From Arminella tubonensis (GTDB taxonomy: Bacteria; Pseudomonadota; Alphaproteobacteria; Rhizobiales; Rhizobiaceae), in NCBI RefSeq assembly GCF_003240585.1, contig NZ_PCDP01000053.1:1-54856 (forward strand): 54,856 nt of DNA. The letters run 5' to 3'. A program made the translations under genes and the position numbers. Position 1 is the first letter of the stretch; each line of letters opens with the position of its first letter. Below are positions 6,990 through 15,305 of the stretch, in pieces. The notes beneath the pieces are model-generated. The model was not told the origin of the DNA, searched no databases, and was given only the letters and a program-made list of their open reading frames with translations.

Positions 6990-8726
6990 TCAAGCGGCTG
7001 CGAGCAGCTCCTGGATTATCTGCAGGTTGGTGGCAACCCATGTTTCCTTCAGATTTTCTTCGCGTCGACGTCGACGCCAGATGCACATTTGAACCTCTGC
7101 CACCTTTGGCAGGGACACAGGTGAGACACGCCGATTGCGCTTTGCCATCTCATTGATCACTTCCCGGATCGAACGAGGGCTTTCATCGCCTTTGAACAAG
7201 ACCTCTTCCACGGCCCTGTTCAAGAAATGCTCCGATTTACTTTCCAGAGCGTCATCCTTTCGCACGGGATCGGAAGGGGTAGGATCGGCTTCAAAAGCTT
7301 CAGGGACAGTTGCCCGACATAAGTCAAGAATATACTCAGCGTCCGCTTCCGGGTCGCATTCGTCGTCACCCGGAACACAACCCGCAAGCGCTACGCGGGC
7401 TACTCGCAGCGCTTCTTCCGGCGTCGGCGCATTGGCAGCGTCCCACCAACGACGCGCTTCCTGACGCCACCCTGTGATCTGGTGTTCAAAGTCGTCGTCT
7501 CTTACAGCAGGATCGTAGTTCTGGACTATGATCAATGGTTCGGCCCATGGGCTATGCCGCCACTGCGGTCGGGTCATACCTAACAACCGCGCGGGCGGAA
7601 GGGTCGACCGTTCACCCTCGGGTGGTGTCCCTGAGAGCTGCGTGTCGGCCCTTTCGTCATCAGTTGGTTCGTCTACCAATTTAACCAGGTTCCGGCGATG
7701 CGACTTCTGAACGCGTACGAGCCTTCCCTGACCGTTGCCAACATGAACGCGAACGATCTTTTCACCGCGTTTTTTTATCTCGCTCATCCAAATTTTAAAG
7801 TCACCGAGAGGCTGGCAAATTTTAAGCCTCTCGGTCTGCCGGTAGAGCCAAACAAGCTCTTCATCTGGGGCCGCCTCTGTGTCGGCGGGCTTCGTGCAAT
7901 ACCTTACGATCTGCTCGACGTCCTCGACCGTGCCGCTGTCTTGCCACTCAGCATCCATGAATTTTTTGGTTTGCTCTAAGAATTCGATCCACTCTGCCGG
8001 TTTCAGCTTTCGCGTCGGCCAATAGATGACATTTGCATGGACACGGTAGAGGATCGTGTCCGGTGCGTAACGATCTGTCATGCCACGGCCCTCTGCCGTC
8101 ATCCTGGTGAACTCGATGCCGCGAAACAGGACCTTCACATCCCACTTCTTAATGTAGTGAGACCACTTGGAGATGCGGCGAGACAGTTTTTGGATCGACT
8201 TCCGAAGGTCACCACCAACTGGTACGGGATGACGAGAGGTCATGACGGCATAACGGAAATGCTTGCTGTTCTTATGACCGGTCATAAACAGCTTCAGGCC
8301 GTTTACCATCGCACCACGCTCCCGGGCCGCGATGTCAGGTAGTATGCAGACAGATCGATGAGAGCGTGGCTTTTCCACGACCCCGGTAATCGCCGAAATG
8401 AGAGTCACGTCACTATCGCGATAGACATTGATGCCCGCACGCGTCAACGCCGATGCGATACGTTCAGTTTGGGCAGTTCTGCGCTGCGATTTCCAAGTCC
8501 GTCTCACCCAGGTAAATCGATCAAGTGCCCAACCGGTATTCGCCTTGAGTACGTCGAAGTGAGTCCTTTTTGGCAATTCACCGGCCGCCACCTCCATCGC
8601 GTCGAAGGAAGCGGCAACACGTTTGCCTTGGCCGGAGGGGTATACACAAGACCAAATTTGTTGACGGCGTTGGGAAGGAGATTTCGTTGTCTGGGCTGGG
8701 GTTTTATCACCCAGCCTCGGGCTCAC
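6990..8726 (-). CDS. Rolling-circle replication (Rep)-like protein
   Basis: A 578-aa putative replication initiator. Features in the order of HUH Reps are: a strand resembling motif 1 (FRYAVMTSRHP, about 155-165), motif-2-like YRVHANVIYWPTRKL (about 228-242), and motif-3-like EQIVRYCTKPAD (about 275-286; Tyr plus Lys). Motif 2 is HxN rather than HxH. Similar HANV sequences occur, as I recall, in uncharacterised proteins of small alphaproteobacterial plasmids. The C-terminal half is charged and of unknown role. The apparent start is a GTG with no clear ribosome site, so the N-terminus is uncertain. Neighbours (relaxase, resolvase) fit a mobilizable replicon. Confidence 0.6.
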   Translation of the reverse strand: MSPRLGDKTPAQTTKSPSQRRQQIWSCVYPSGQGKRVAASFDAMEVAAGELPKRTHFDVLKANTGWALDRFTWVRRTWKSQRRTAQTERIASALTRAGINVYRDSDVTLISAITGVVEKPRSHRSVCILPDIAARERGAMVNGLKLFMTGHKNSKHFRYAVMTSRHPVPVGGDLRKSIQKLSRRISKWSHYIKKWDVKVLFRGIEFTRMTAEGRGMTDRYAPDTILYRVHANVIYWPTRKLKPAEWIEFLEQTKKFMDAEWQDSGTVEDVEQIVRYCTKPADTEAAPDEELVWLYRQTERLKICQPLGDFKIWMSEIKKRGEKIVRVHVGNGQGRLVRVQKSHRRNLVKLVDEPTDDERADTQLSGTPPEGERSTLPPARLLGMTRPQWRHSPWAEPLIIVQNYDPAVRDDDFEHQITGWRQEARRWWDAANAPTPEEALRVARVALAGCVPGDDECDPEADAEYILDLCRATVPEAFEADPTPSDPVRKDDALESKSEHFLNRAVEEVLFKGDESPRSIREVINEMAKRNRRVSPVSLPKVAEVQMCIWRRRRREENLKETWVATNLQIIQELLAAA

Positions 8727-8764
8727 TCACTGTTACGCGGGAGCTTTACATTACAGTCGCCATC

Positions 8765-8781
8765 GTTCATCATTAATGAAC
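8765..8781. promoter_or_regulatory. Inverted repeat between Rep-like gene and resolvase
   Basis: GTTCAT (8765-8770) and ATGAAC (8776-8781) form 6-bp arms around CATTA, about 40 bases upstream of the Rep-like start. It could be an operator or part of a replication origin. Confidence 0.35.
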
Positions 8782-8908
8782 AATCTCCAAAAAAGTCCGT
8801 GTAGGGTTCCCGCCCTTTGACCACGGCTTTTTCTATGCTTGGAGCAAAGCTTCCCAGCGTCAACCTAATTCTCTGCCTCATTTGGGTATACGCAATCAAG
8901 ACTGCCCG

Positions 8909-8994
8909 ACGAGACACATTTTCCGTCTTATATGGGTTTACTTCAGGCTTTTGAGACGACAGACTATTATGGTCTAAAACCAAACGAGACACAT
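8909..8994. repeat. Pair of 11-bp direct repeats upstream of the resolvase (res-like)
   Basis: ACGAGACACAT occurs at 8909-8919 and again at 8984-8994, 75 bases apart. Between them is AGACTATTATGGTCT, with AGAC/GTCT arms. The block ends at the resolvase start codon. Serine resolvases often bind repeated subsites next to their own gene, so this may be the recombination or autoregulatory site. Confidence 0.4.
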
Positions 8995-8997
8995 CGC

Positions 8998-9546
8998 ATG
9001 GCAGGGCAGCTTTTTGGATACGCCCGCGTATCAACCACAGACCAAGACGTGTCCATACAGGAAGCCGCTCTTAAAGCAGCGGGATGCGCCATCGTACGCG
9101 CCGAGAAAAGAACGGGCACAACGACAGAGGGTCGTGTCGAGCTTCGAAATTTGATCGATTTTACAAGAGCTGGGGATACGATTGTCGTAACCCGTATCGA
9201 CAGGCTCGCACGGTCGATTGGTGATCTCGCCGCCATAGTGAAAGAACTCGAATCACGCCAGGTCTCTCTGAAGGCGACTGAGCAGCCGATTGACACCTCC
9301 ACAGCGGCAGGTCGGGCGTTTTTGCAGATGCTAGGCGTGTTTGCGGAGTTTGAGACGGCCATCAGAAGAGAGCGTCAGCTTGAAGGCATCGAACAGGCGA
9401 AGTCGCTCGGGGTATACAAGGGCAGAAAGCCATCGATAGACCCGGGCCGGGTTAAGAGACTTGTTGCTGAAGGAAAAGGGGCGTCGGAAATATCAAGGAT
9501 ATTAGGCATCGGTCGAGCTAGCGTCTATCGATTGATGAGACCTTGA
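8998..9546 (+). CDS. Serine recombinase (resolvase/invertase family)
   Basis: A 182-aa site-specific recombinase. The catalytic domain (about 1-140) has YARVSTTDQD with the nucleophile Ser near residue 11. RIDRLARSIGDL and the tail of the catalytic fold (EFETAIRRERQLEGI) follow. The short C-terminal HTH is ASEISRILGIGRASVYRLM. Length and domain order are typical of Tn3-resolvase or DNA-invertase enzymes. I chose ATG at 8998 because the family usually starts a few residues before YARVS; an upstream in-frame ATG at 8932 adds unrelated sequence. It is divergent from the Rep-like gene and probably resolves multimers or inverts a segment of the element. Confidence 0.9.
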   Translation: MAGQLFGYARVSTTDQDVSIQEAALKAAGCAIVRAEKRTGTTTEGRVELRNLIDFTRAGDTIVVTRIDRLARSIGDLAAIVKELESRQVSLKATEQPIDTSTAAGRAFLQMLGVFAEFETAIRRERQLEGIEQAKSLGVYKGRKPSIDPGRVKRLVAEGKGASEISRILGIGRASVYRLMRP

Positions 9547-9877
9547 ACCTCAACCCTTGCGCAAAGCGACTTATCCGGAATTACGAAGCCCATGCCTCCT
9601 ACTTCCGGATCGCGCCAGTACCGGACGCTGTGAGTAACGCTCGGGCCTTTGGTTTAGCCATGAACTTTCTCAATGATTTTGGAGAAGCATCGCGTGTTAG
9701 GAAATACTCGTCAACTTATAGGAACGTTAAATGCGCAGAGCATTCTGCGGCGTGCCGCCATTGACCCTTTTCACAGGCCTCAGGGGCCAAATGTTTTCCT
9801 CGCGCATTTCGAATTTCAAGCTGAGGCGGCAAATCTTCTTATCGTAGGCCGACATCGCTTACGCGGTGCCGAGAGAA
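9547..9877. other. Gap between resolvase and histidine kinase
   Basis: No gene I can support; short ORFs here have poor composition. It may be the right margin of the mobilizable element, since gene content changes to ordinary rhizobial functions afterwards. I could not find a matching direct repeat that would prove an attachment site. Confidence 0.4.
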
Positions 9878-10996
9878 TTACGACAAGGACAGTGTGAACG
9901 TGAAACGCGTCTCGTCTATGTTCGACGTGACCGTAAGTTCGCCGCCATGGGCGCGGGCAATTTCGGAAGCAATGTGCAGCCCAAGACCCAAGCCATTTTG
10001 GCTTGCCCGGACATCGCCCCGAAAGAATGGTTTGAAGAGGCTGGCTATTGCCTCACTCGGGATTGGCGCTCCACCATTGGCGACATAAAGCTGGAATACT
10101 CCGCCGCCCGTGGTCGCACTCACCTGGACAGGTTCATCCTGCTTTCCATAGGTGATCGCATTCCCCAACAAATTGGATAGAAGTTGGCCGATCCGACCTC
10201 GGTCGCAATCGACCGGGTCATCGATCGTAAAATCCGTCTCGATGTTGCGGTCAGGATGGCTGGAACGCAACTCCTCGACGACCTGCTGCAATACCGGTGT
10301 TAGCGGTTCGCTGCTGTTACGGTCCAGGGACAGGCCGTCTCCCAGACGTCCACGCGCGAAATCGAGGATGTTGTCGATCAGAGCGGACATCCGAAACACG
10401 CTACCTTGCATTAGATGAAGAATGCGGATGGATGTGTCTGACAGCGGTTCCTTGCGGAGCATACGGGCTGCGGAATTGATTGATGCCAGCGGATTGCGCA
10501 AATCGTGTCCCAGGACGGCAATGAACTGTTCTCTCAGCACCGCGTCGGACTTCAAAACGGCTCCGGCGGCATCGGACGCCGTCCGAGCATCGACCAAGCC
10601 CCGTTCATAGCGACGGCGTTCGGTTGCCTGGAATAGCGTTACGCGCGTGAAAACAAGATTGCCGCTGTCATCACGACGTTCCGTGGCATTGGCAAGAACG
10701 GCCAGCTTGTCACCGTCCGCCGTCATCAGATCGAGTGCGACCTCGTTGAAGTACCCTTGCATGCGCAGCAGTGGGGCGAAGTGGGTCTCATAAAAAATGC
10801 GGCCTGCCATGTTCAGCAGGTCACGCAATCGTTTTCCAAGAAGCTGCTCGGCAGGAACACCGAGCCAGATAGCGAGTGTCTTGTTGACCTTGACGATCCT
10901 GCCGTCGGGCTGAAGCGACAAGTATCCACACGGCGCATTCTCATAGAGGTCTTCAAGGTCTTCGGTCGGCGTTGTCGGAGGCTTGCTCATGATCAC
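9878..10996 (-). CDS. PAS-domain sensor histidine kinase, paired with an RsbQ-like hydrolase
   Basis: A 372-aa soluble kinase. An N-terminal PAS domain (about 15-130; YLSLQPDGRIVKVNKTLAIW) is followed by a short helix, the HisKA box (LGHDLRNPLASI, His near 165) and a HATPase domain (N-box QLLSNLLGNAITYG; GLGLGLHIASEIARAHGG). The usual DxGxG of the G1 box is VANGGAPIP. No membrane segment and no response regulator are adjacent, so it is an orphan kinase. The start GTG at 10996 overlaps the hydrolase stop (GTGA); ATG at 10990 is an alternative. In Bacillus, RsbQ hydrolase activates a PAS phosphatase (RsbP). By analogy the hydrolase may supply or modify a ligand for this PAS domain. Confidence 0.88.
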   Translation of the reverse strand: MIMSKPPTTPTEDLEDLYENAPCGYLSLQPDGRIVKVNKTLAIWLGVPAEQLLGKRLRDLLNMAGRIFYETHFAPLLRMQGYFNEVALDLMTADGDKLAVLANATERRDDSGNLVFTRVTLFQATERRRYERGLVDARTASDAAGAVLKSDAVLREQFIAVLGHDLRNPLASINSAARMLRKEPLSDTSIRILHLMQGSVFRMSALIDNILDFARGRLGDGLSLDRNSSEPLTPVLQQVVEELRSSHPDRNIETDFTIDDPVDCDRGRIGQLLSNLLGNAITYGKQDEPVQVSATTGGGVFQLYVANGGAPIPSEAIASLFKPFFRGDVRASQNGLGLGLHIASEIARAHGGELTVTSNIDETRFTFTLSLS

Positions 10997-11784
10997 CGAA
11001 CGAACGTCCGAATGGCCGAGATCACTTCGGCCGGTGCGCTGAGGTTCGGACAGTGTCCACTGGCATTCAGGACAATTAGTTCGCTGTTTTGAACCTGCTC
11101 GTGAACGAACTCGCCGACCTCTTCAGAGGCGATAATATCATCTCTCGACTGGAGGATGAGCGTTCGTGCCGTGACGTTCGGCAGGTCCTCGCGATTGTCG
11201 GAGGTGAAGGTCACCCGTGCGAATGCCTTGGCAATCTCCGGATCGGTGCGGCAGAAACTATTTGTTAGCTCTTCCCCAAGTTCGGGTCGGTCTGGATTGC
11301 CCATAATGGCAGGAGCCATCGCAGCCGACCAACCCAGGTGATTGTCGTCCAGCGACTCCAGCAGCTCGTCGATCTCTGCGCTGCTGAATCCGCCGACATA
11401 GTCGCCATCGTTTATGTAGCGGGGCGACGGTCCGACGAGGATCAGGCTCTCGAACAGGCCGGGAGCCTTCAGTGAGGCCAGTACACCGATCATCGCGCTC
11501 ACGGAATGACCAACGAAAACACCCTGGTGGATATCAAGCTCTCGGCAAATTTCTATGAGATCGTCCGCGTAACCGGATAATGAGGAGTATTTGGCCGCAT
11601 CGTAGGCCGCAAGGTCGGAATTACCCGCTCCGACGTGATCGAACAGGACGGTTTTGAAATCCTGTTCGAATGCCGGAGCCACGAAGCGCCACATATTTTG
11701 GTCGCAACCGAAACCGTGGGCGAAGATCATCGCCCTGTGGCCATCGCCTTTTATTTGAACATTATTCCGGTCGAGAACTGTCAT
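10993..11784 (-). CDS. RsbQ-like alpha/beta hydrolase
   Basis: A 263-aa alpha/beta hydrolase closely resembling RsbQ, the energy-stress co-activator of Bacillus, and the related KAI2/D14 fold. The catalytic triad is visible: Ser in VGHSVSAM (about 94), Asp in LILQSRDDIIAS (about 217), His in SGHCPNLSAPAE (about 245). The oxyanion region is FAHGFGCDQNMW. The start ATG at 11784 has GAAAGGCG upstream; the in-frame extension to 11850 has none. It is translationally coupled to the PAS kinase downstream. The substrate is unknown; relatives act on small hydrophobic esters or lactones. Confidence 0.85.
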   Translation of the reverse strand: MTVLDRNNVQIKGDGHRAMIFAHGFGCDQNMWRFVAPAFEQDFKTVLFDHVGAGNSDLAAYDAAKYSSLSGYADDLIEICRELDIHQGVFVGHSVSAMIGVLASLKAPGLFESLILVGPSPRYINDGDYVGGFSSAEIDELLESLDDNHLGWSAAMAPAIMGNPDRPELGEELTNSFCRTDPEIAKAFARVTFTSDNREDLPNVTARTLILQSRDDIIASEEVGEFVHEQVQNSELIVLNASGHCPNLSAPAEVISAIRTFVR

Positions 11785-11888
11785 TAAGCGCCTTTCGTCC
11801 GGTTCGTACCACTTAGAGCGGGCACCTACAATCCGCCACCGTCGCTCCAACCAGCTTCTGGGTTGCGCCAGGAGCGGTCATCAGATAG

Positions 11889-12350
11889 TCAGCGCCGCCG
11901 AGCCTCCGGAGCAAGTTCGTTGGTCTTGTCTGGTCGACCCGGACTAAATGAGAGCGCAACCTTCTTGGCTCTGATGAACCCGTCCAAACCGTAGCAGGGT
12001 ATGAGTTCAATCTCGATATCGCGAGGGTCTTCGGGCATCGGATGATAGCCAGATCGGCCCCTGTCAGTCGCGTAGCGAAGGATCAAGCCCCCTACGACAT
12101 TTTGACCGCTAAAGCCATCCAATTGCAGGTCCATGACACCTTCCAAACTAAATGTAACGATAGCGTGCTTATCGAGGACGATGTAGCCGTTTGGATCAAC
12201 ATCATCAGTTGCAATCCAACCGTGAATCTTCAGCTCACTTGGGCCGGTGCGACTGAGAGAAAGAGAGATGACTTCCGCGTCGTGAAATGTCGGCTCCTCA
12301 CCGAACCATGCAAGCAACTCTGGACCGCCTGAAACATTGTCGTAGATCAT
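11889..12350 (-). CDS. Imm50-like immunity protein
   Basis: A 153-aa protein with the hallmark FGEEPTFHDAEVISLSLSR near the N-terminus, as in the Imm50 family of polymorphic-toxin immunity proteins. The rest alternates strands (GYIVLDKHAIVTFSLEGV). ATG at 12350 is preceded by GAGGTGG. No toxin gene is next to it, so it is an orphan immunity gene or a domesticated relative. The family call is by motif recall. Confidence 0.65.
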   Translation of the reverse strand: MIYDNVSGGPELLAWFGEEPTFHDAEVISLSLSRTGPSELKIHGWIATDDVDPNGYIVLDKHAIVTFSLEGVMDLQLDGFSGQNVVGGLILRYATDRGRSGYHPMPEDPRDIEIELIPCYGLDGFIRAKKVALSFSPGRPDKTNELAPEARRR

Positions 12351-12486
12351 AACCACCTCACACGCCAAATGGGTTCGGCTTCACGATAGCACTCGCCCGT
12401 CATGCCGACTCCCTTGTCACCGCTTTGGAGAGAGGGAAACCTAAAAGCGGGTTCGTTAGAGACGTGGCTGTCATTCTGTAAGCATC

Positions 12487-12696
12487 TCAAGGCCAGCCGT
12501 ACTTCGCAGCCAAGCTTCCTGCTATAAAGAATGCCATGGACAGGAACATCAGCGGGAAAAACCGTATTGCAAGCCAGCCGTATTCCGTCGGGGCCATTTT
12601 CATCAAGTCGCGACGGCTGCCGATTAGCGGTACCATCAGCCAGAACGCGATGCCAAACGCCACCATCGCCGCGCCTAAGAATATGTTGCTGATCAT
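12487..12696 (-). CDS. Small two-helix membrane protein
   Basis: A 69-aa protein with two hydrophobic segments (FLGAAMVAFGIAFWLMVPLI and FFPLMFLSMAFFIAGSLA). The basic connector SRRDLMK probably faces the cytoplasm. It follows another membrane-protein gene (stop at 12706, 9 bases upstream), so the two are likely co-transcribed. Function unknown. Confidence 0.55.
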   Translation of the reverse strand: MISNIFLGAAMVAFGIAFWLMVPLIGSRRDLMKMAPTEYGWLAIRFFPLMFLSMAFFIAGSLAAKYGWP

Positions 12697-12705
12697 GGCC
12701 GGAGA

Positions 12706-13104
12706 CTAAAACCTTCCTTCATCCGGCTGGCCTTTTGTGGCACGAAGCTTTCTGAGATTGGCGATTGTTTGGACACCACCTAACGCAGTGACGATGCCAA
12801 GGAGGACCATAGCGTCACCGCGTTTCGTCTGGATTGCGATGAGAAAAGCTCCAATGAAAAATATGACCCCAAAGGCTCCAGAAAGAACATAGGCCCGTTT
12901 GATCCGATACGGCACCGAGTGATCGAACGCATAGTCCATGAGATGCCAACGATACTGGCCTTCACTGCGAAACTGCTGGGGAAGATGGATGCGGATACCG
13001 GCCTGGGCAGACGCCATGAGATAGGCAGCCGCAAGAATCGAAAAGGCGCTGACGAGAACAATCAAGCAATTGAGAGCGATAGGTAGAACGATCACAGACT
13101 GCAT
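12706..13104 (-). CDS. Hypothetical membrane protein
   Basis: About 132 aa with an N-terminal hydrophobic helix (LPIALNCLIVLVSAFSILAA), a polar loop and two more helices (VLSGAFGVIFFIGAFLIAI and VLLGIVTALGGVQTIA). The start is uncertain: ATG 13104 begins just before the first helix, and an in-frame TTG at 13167 would add 21 residues. It forms a likely pair with the small membrane protein downstream. No family recognised. Confidence 0.5.
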   Translation of the reverse strand: MQSVIVLPIALNCLIVLVSAFSILAAAYLMASAQAGIRIHLPQQFRSEGQYRWHLMDYAFDHSVPYRIKRAYVLSGAFGVIFFIGAFLIAIQTKRGDAMVLLGIVTALGGVQTIANLRKLRATKGQPDEGRF

Positions 13105-13409
13105 CCCCCAAATCTTCGCGGTATTATATAGGATCAATCTGTAAGAATCATTTCGGCGGATGTTCAAAAGCGATCAAGCTAATGGCTAAGCACAGGTCAT
13201 TCCACTTTGAGGTGATCCGGCAAGTCGCACTTCATCAGGCGATGAAATTGAGACAGATTGCGATCACGAACTGCTTCAAGCCCTTCTAGGGGTATCAGAC
13301 GAGAGGCAGCTTTGGGCCAACAGTTGCCGCCGGTCAACTTTCCCTAGCCATGAGGGGTCGCCGACTATTGTCCGAAGGCGTCACGCGCGGTCCCCAGCAC
13401 CCTGTGAAA

Positions 13410-14066
13410 TCAGTTGGCGTCCATGTTTGAGAACTGCCCGCGTGGATCGCTTCGGGCCGACGGGACCAGCCGATAGCTTTCTAGTCTTGCCATTTCCAAG
13501 AAGTGCTGGCCCGAACGTTTCGGCGCGGCATGAAGCCACTGGTTTAACTCGCGTTGGGCTTCTATCAGCCAGTCGGGAAAGTCATCAAAGCTTTTGTAGC
13601 GATCTTTCATTAAGCCGGTCAAAGCGCTGATGTAAATGGCTCGACCAACAGCGGGAAATGAATAGATGGACTGCGTTTGCCGATACTTGAAATGCAGTTT
13701 GATGGGACCATACCCCATCACCAAGATAAGCTTGTCTCCAGGATATCGGTTGTCCGGTAGAAACCAGTCCGCAATCTCTCGCCTTCGGTCGTTGATGTCA
13801 CAGCCGATGTAAGCGCCCAGTCCCATGTTGCAAATAGTACAGCACGGGACCAATTGGCATGTCCCAAACTGCTCCCGAATTTGCCTTTTGGTTACAAGTG
13901 CTCCCGCAGAAAACCTGTGGAGAGCGTAGACCGGCGGTTGATGATCAAACTTGCCGTTGTTGGGCATCCCGCAGTAAATGCAGCGGTCGCCCGAAACGGC
14001 CTCATAGACGCACGAGAAACGCTGTTCCGCGTCACGTCGGTTATACTTGCCTTGAATCCTGACCAT
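13410..14066 (-). CDS. HNH-like putative nuclease with two CxxC zinc pairs
   Basis: A 218-aa protein. CIYCGMPNNGKFDHQPPVY (about 30-48) and CQLVPCCTICNMGLGAY (about 70-86) give the pattern CxxC...DHxxP...CxxC. This is the shape of HNH endonucleases with a structural zinc (the His of DH as metal ligand). The C-terminal half (YRQTQSIYSFPAVGR, then a helical tail) is unrecognised. It may be a mobile-element or defence nuclease. No methylase, restriction partner or phage gene is beside it. The final catalytic His is not evident. Confidence 0.5.
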   Translation of the reverse strand: MVRIQGKYNRRDAEQRFSCVYEAVSGDRCIYCGMPNNGKFDHQPPVYALHRFSAGALVTKRQIREQFGTCQLVPCCTICNMGLGAYIGCDINDRRREIADWFLPDNRYPGDKLILVMGYGPIKLHFKYRQTQSIYSFPAVGRAIYISALTGLMKDRYKSFDDFPDWLIEAQRELNQWLHAAPKRSGQHFLEMARLESYRLVPSARSDPRGQFSNMDAN

Positions 14067-14495
14067 GTGGGCGGCTTCGTTGAACGAGATGCCGCAACCA
14101 TAAAATTAGAGCAATAATCAATTCGCGTATGCGGGATGAGGTTTTTTATTAAATACTGATTGGTTGAGTTGCCCCAGTCATGTTGGGGGCAGCCCAGGCC
14201 GTTATCTGACGGCCTGGGCTGAATTGGCTTGGCGTTTCTCCTCGCGAGAACAACCTAATCGAGAAGATTGCACTGACTGCTCACTATTGGAATACGTTGA
14301 CCCGTCCTATCGGTTATTCGAGATAGTCGGTCATGCCCTGCTTACTTCCTTGATAAAGTACAGATTTGCGGAAACGAACATGCCTTCCTACTGTCAGGAT
14401 TCTGTGCGCTTCTCATCCGACGAGATGTGGTTAGCCTTGCTGTATAATTCAGTACTGGTCTGCTAGAGTGCGCTAGCAGAAAGTGGGGACTTTCT
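14067..14495. other. Gap with tandem strong hairpins
   Basis: No gene I can support. The stretch is AT-rich near 14130-14165 and then contains two adjacent hairpins, annotated separately. A short + ORF (14164-14466) runs through the hairpins and has poor composition. Confidence 0.45.
14171..14221. repeat. Two adjacent hairpins, one with a perfect 13-bp stem
   Basis: CAGCCCAGGCCGT (14190-14202) and ACGGCCTGGGCTG (14209-14221) pair perfectly around TATCTG. Immediately before it, GCCCCA (14171-14176) can pair with the TGGGGG/GGGGC run near 14184-14190. There is no T-tract, so this is not a standard terminator. It could be a transcript end, a small-RNA structure or a mobile-element terminus. Confidence 0.5.
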
Positions 14496-15305
14496 ATGAC
14501 CGAAACTCCTGATCCGCATGTCCGACGGGGGAGGATAGACAAACTGACTGGTCATACGGCGAAGCTGACGCTTTTTGTGTCCGCTCTGTTTGGCTTGATT
14601 ACTCTCGTTTTAATCAACATTCCCACCCTAGTCATCCAGTGGAACGCTGCACGCTGCTCGTTCATCGACTGCAATTCTGACAAGCAAGCGAAACCAGCGG
14701 ACAACACATCTGACCCCGTCGTGGGAGCGCCGACAACGTCTGAAAGTGTTCTAACTCCCGAAGGAAGGAGCCTTCAACAACTGGTGGATGCGATAAATAA
14801 CGTTGAACTTGGCAGTCCTCAGTATCACGAACTCGCGCTGCAAGCTCGGATTTTGAATGGGGTTAACTTCGAATTTGGTACGATCACCTACAAACGAACA
14901 ATAGATGACAACACCTACAATGGATCGATAACATACTCTTCCTATTCCCCGGCAAAGAATGATTTAGTATTTGACGTGACGGAGCGGGGCGGCAAATCAA
15001 ACGGGCCGCTAGAATACACTGAAACTGTGCGAGTCTCCGTCGATTTAGATTCCCTTGCGAGAGTGCGGGACGACCCCGAAAGGACGGGGTTTGTACTCGA
15101 ATGCATGCCCTCGGACATCCCATATTGTATCACCACCAATCTCAAATTTGGCCAGGTATGCAAATCTTCTTACTGCGGCCACTTATGGGAAGGTTCAGGT
15201 TCATTCTCTTTTTATGATGTGTCGGATACGCCAAATGTACGGGCGCTCAAAAAAGCATTGGATACAGAGTTTTACGACATCCAAACCCTTTTTCGCGATT
15301 TTTGA
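14496..15305 (+). CDS. Hypothetical membrane-anchored extracytoplasmic protein
   Basis: A 269-aa protein with a short cytoplasmic N-terminus (MTETPDPHVRRGRIDKL) and one transmembrane helix at about 24-50 (LTLFVSALFGLITLVLI). The rest, about 215 residues, is probably periplasmic and holds several Cys (CSFIDC; CMPSDIPYC; CKSSYC) that could form disulfides. The beta-rich middle (TITYKRTIDDNTYNGSITY) resembles a secreted domain but no family is recognised. Codon use is AT-richer than the right half of the window, suggesting acquired DNA. Confidence 0.6.
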   Translation: MTETPDPHVRRGRIDKLTGHTAKLTLFVSALFGLITLVLINIPTLVIQWNAARCSFIDCNSDKQAKPADNTSDPVVGAPTTSESVLTPEGRSLQQLVDAINNVELGSPQYHELALQARILNGVNFEFGTITYKRTIDDNTYNGSITYSSYSPAKNDLVFDVTERGGKSNGPLEYTETVRVSVDLDSLARVRDDPERTGFVLECMPSDIPYCITTNLKFGQVCKSSYCGHLWEGSGSFSFYDVSDTPNVRALKKALDTEFYDIQTLFRDF

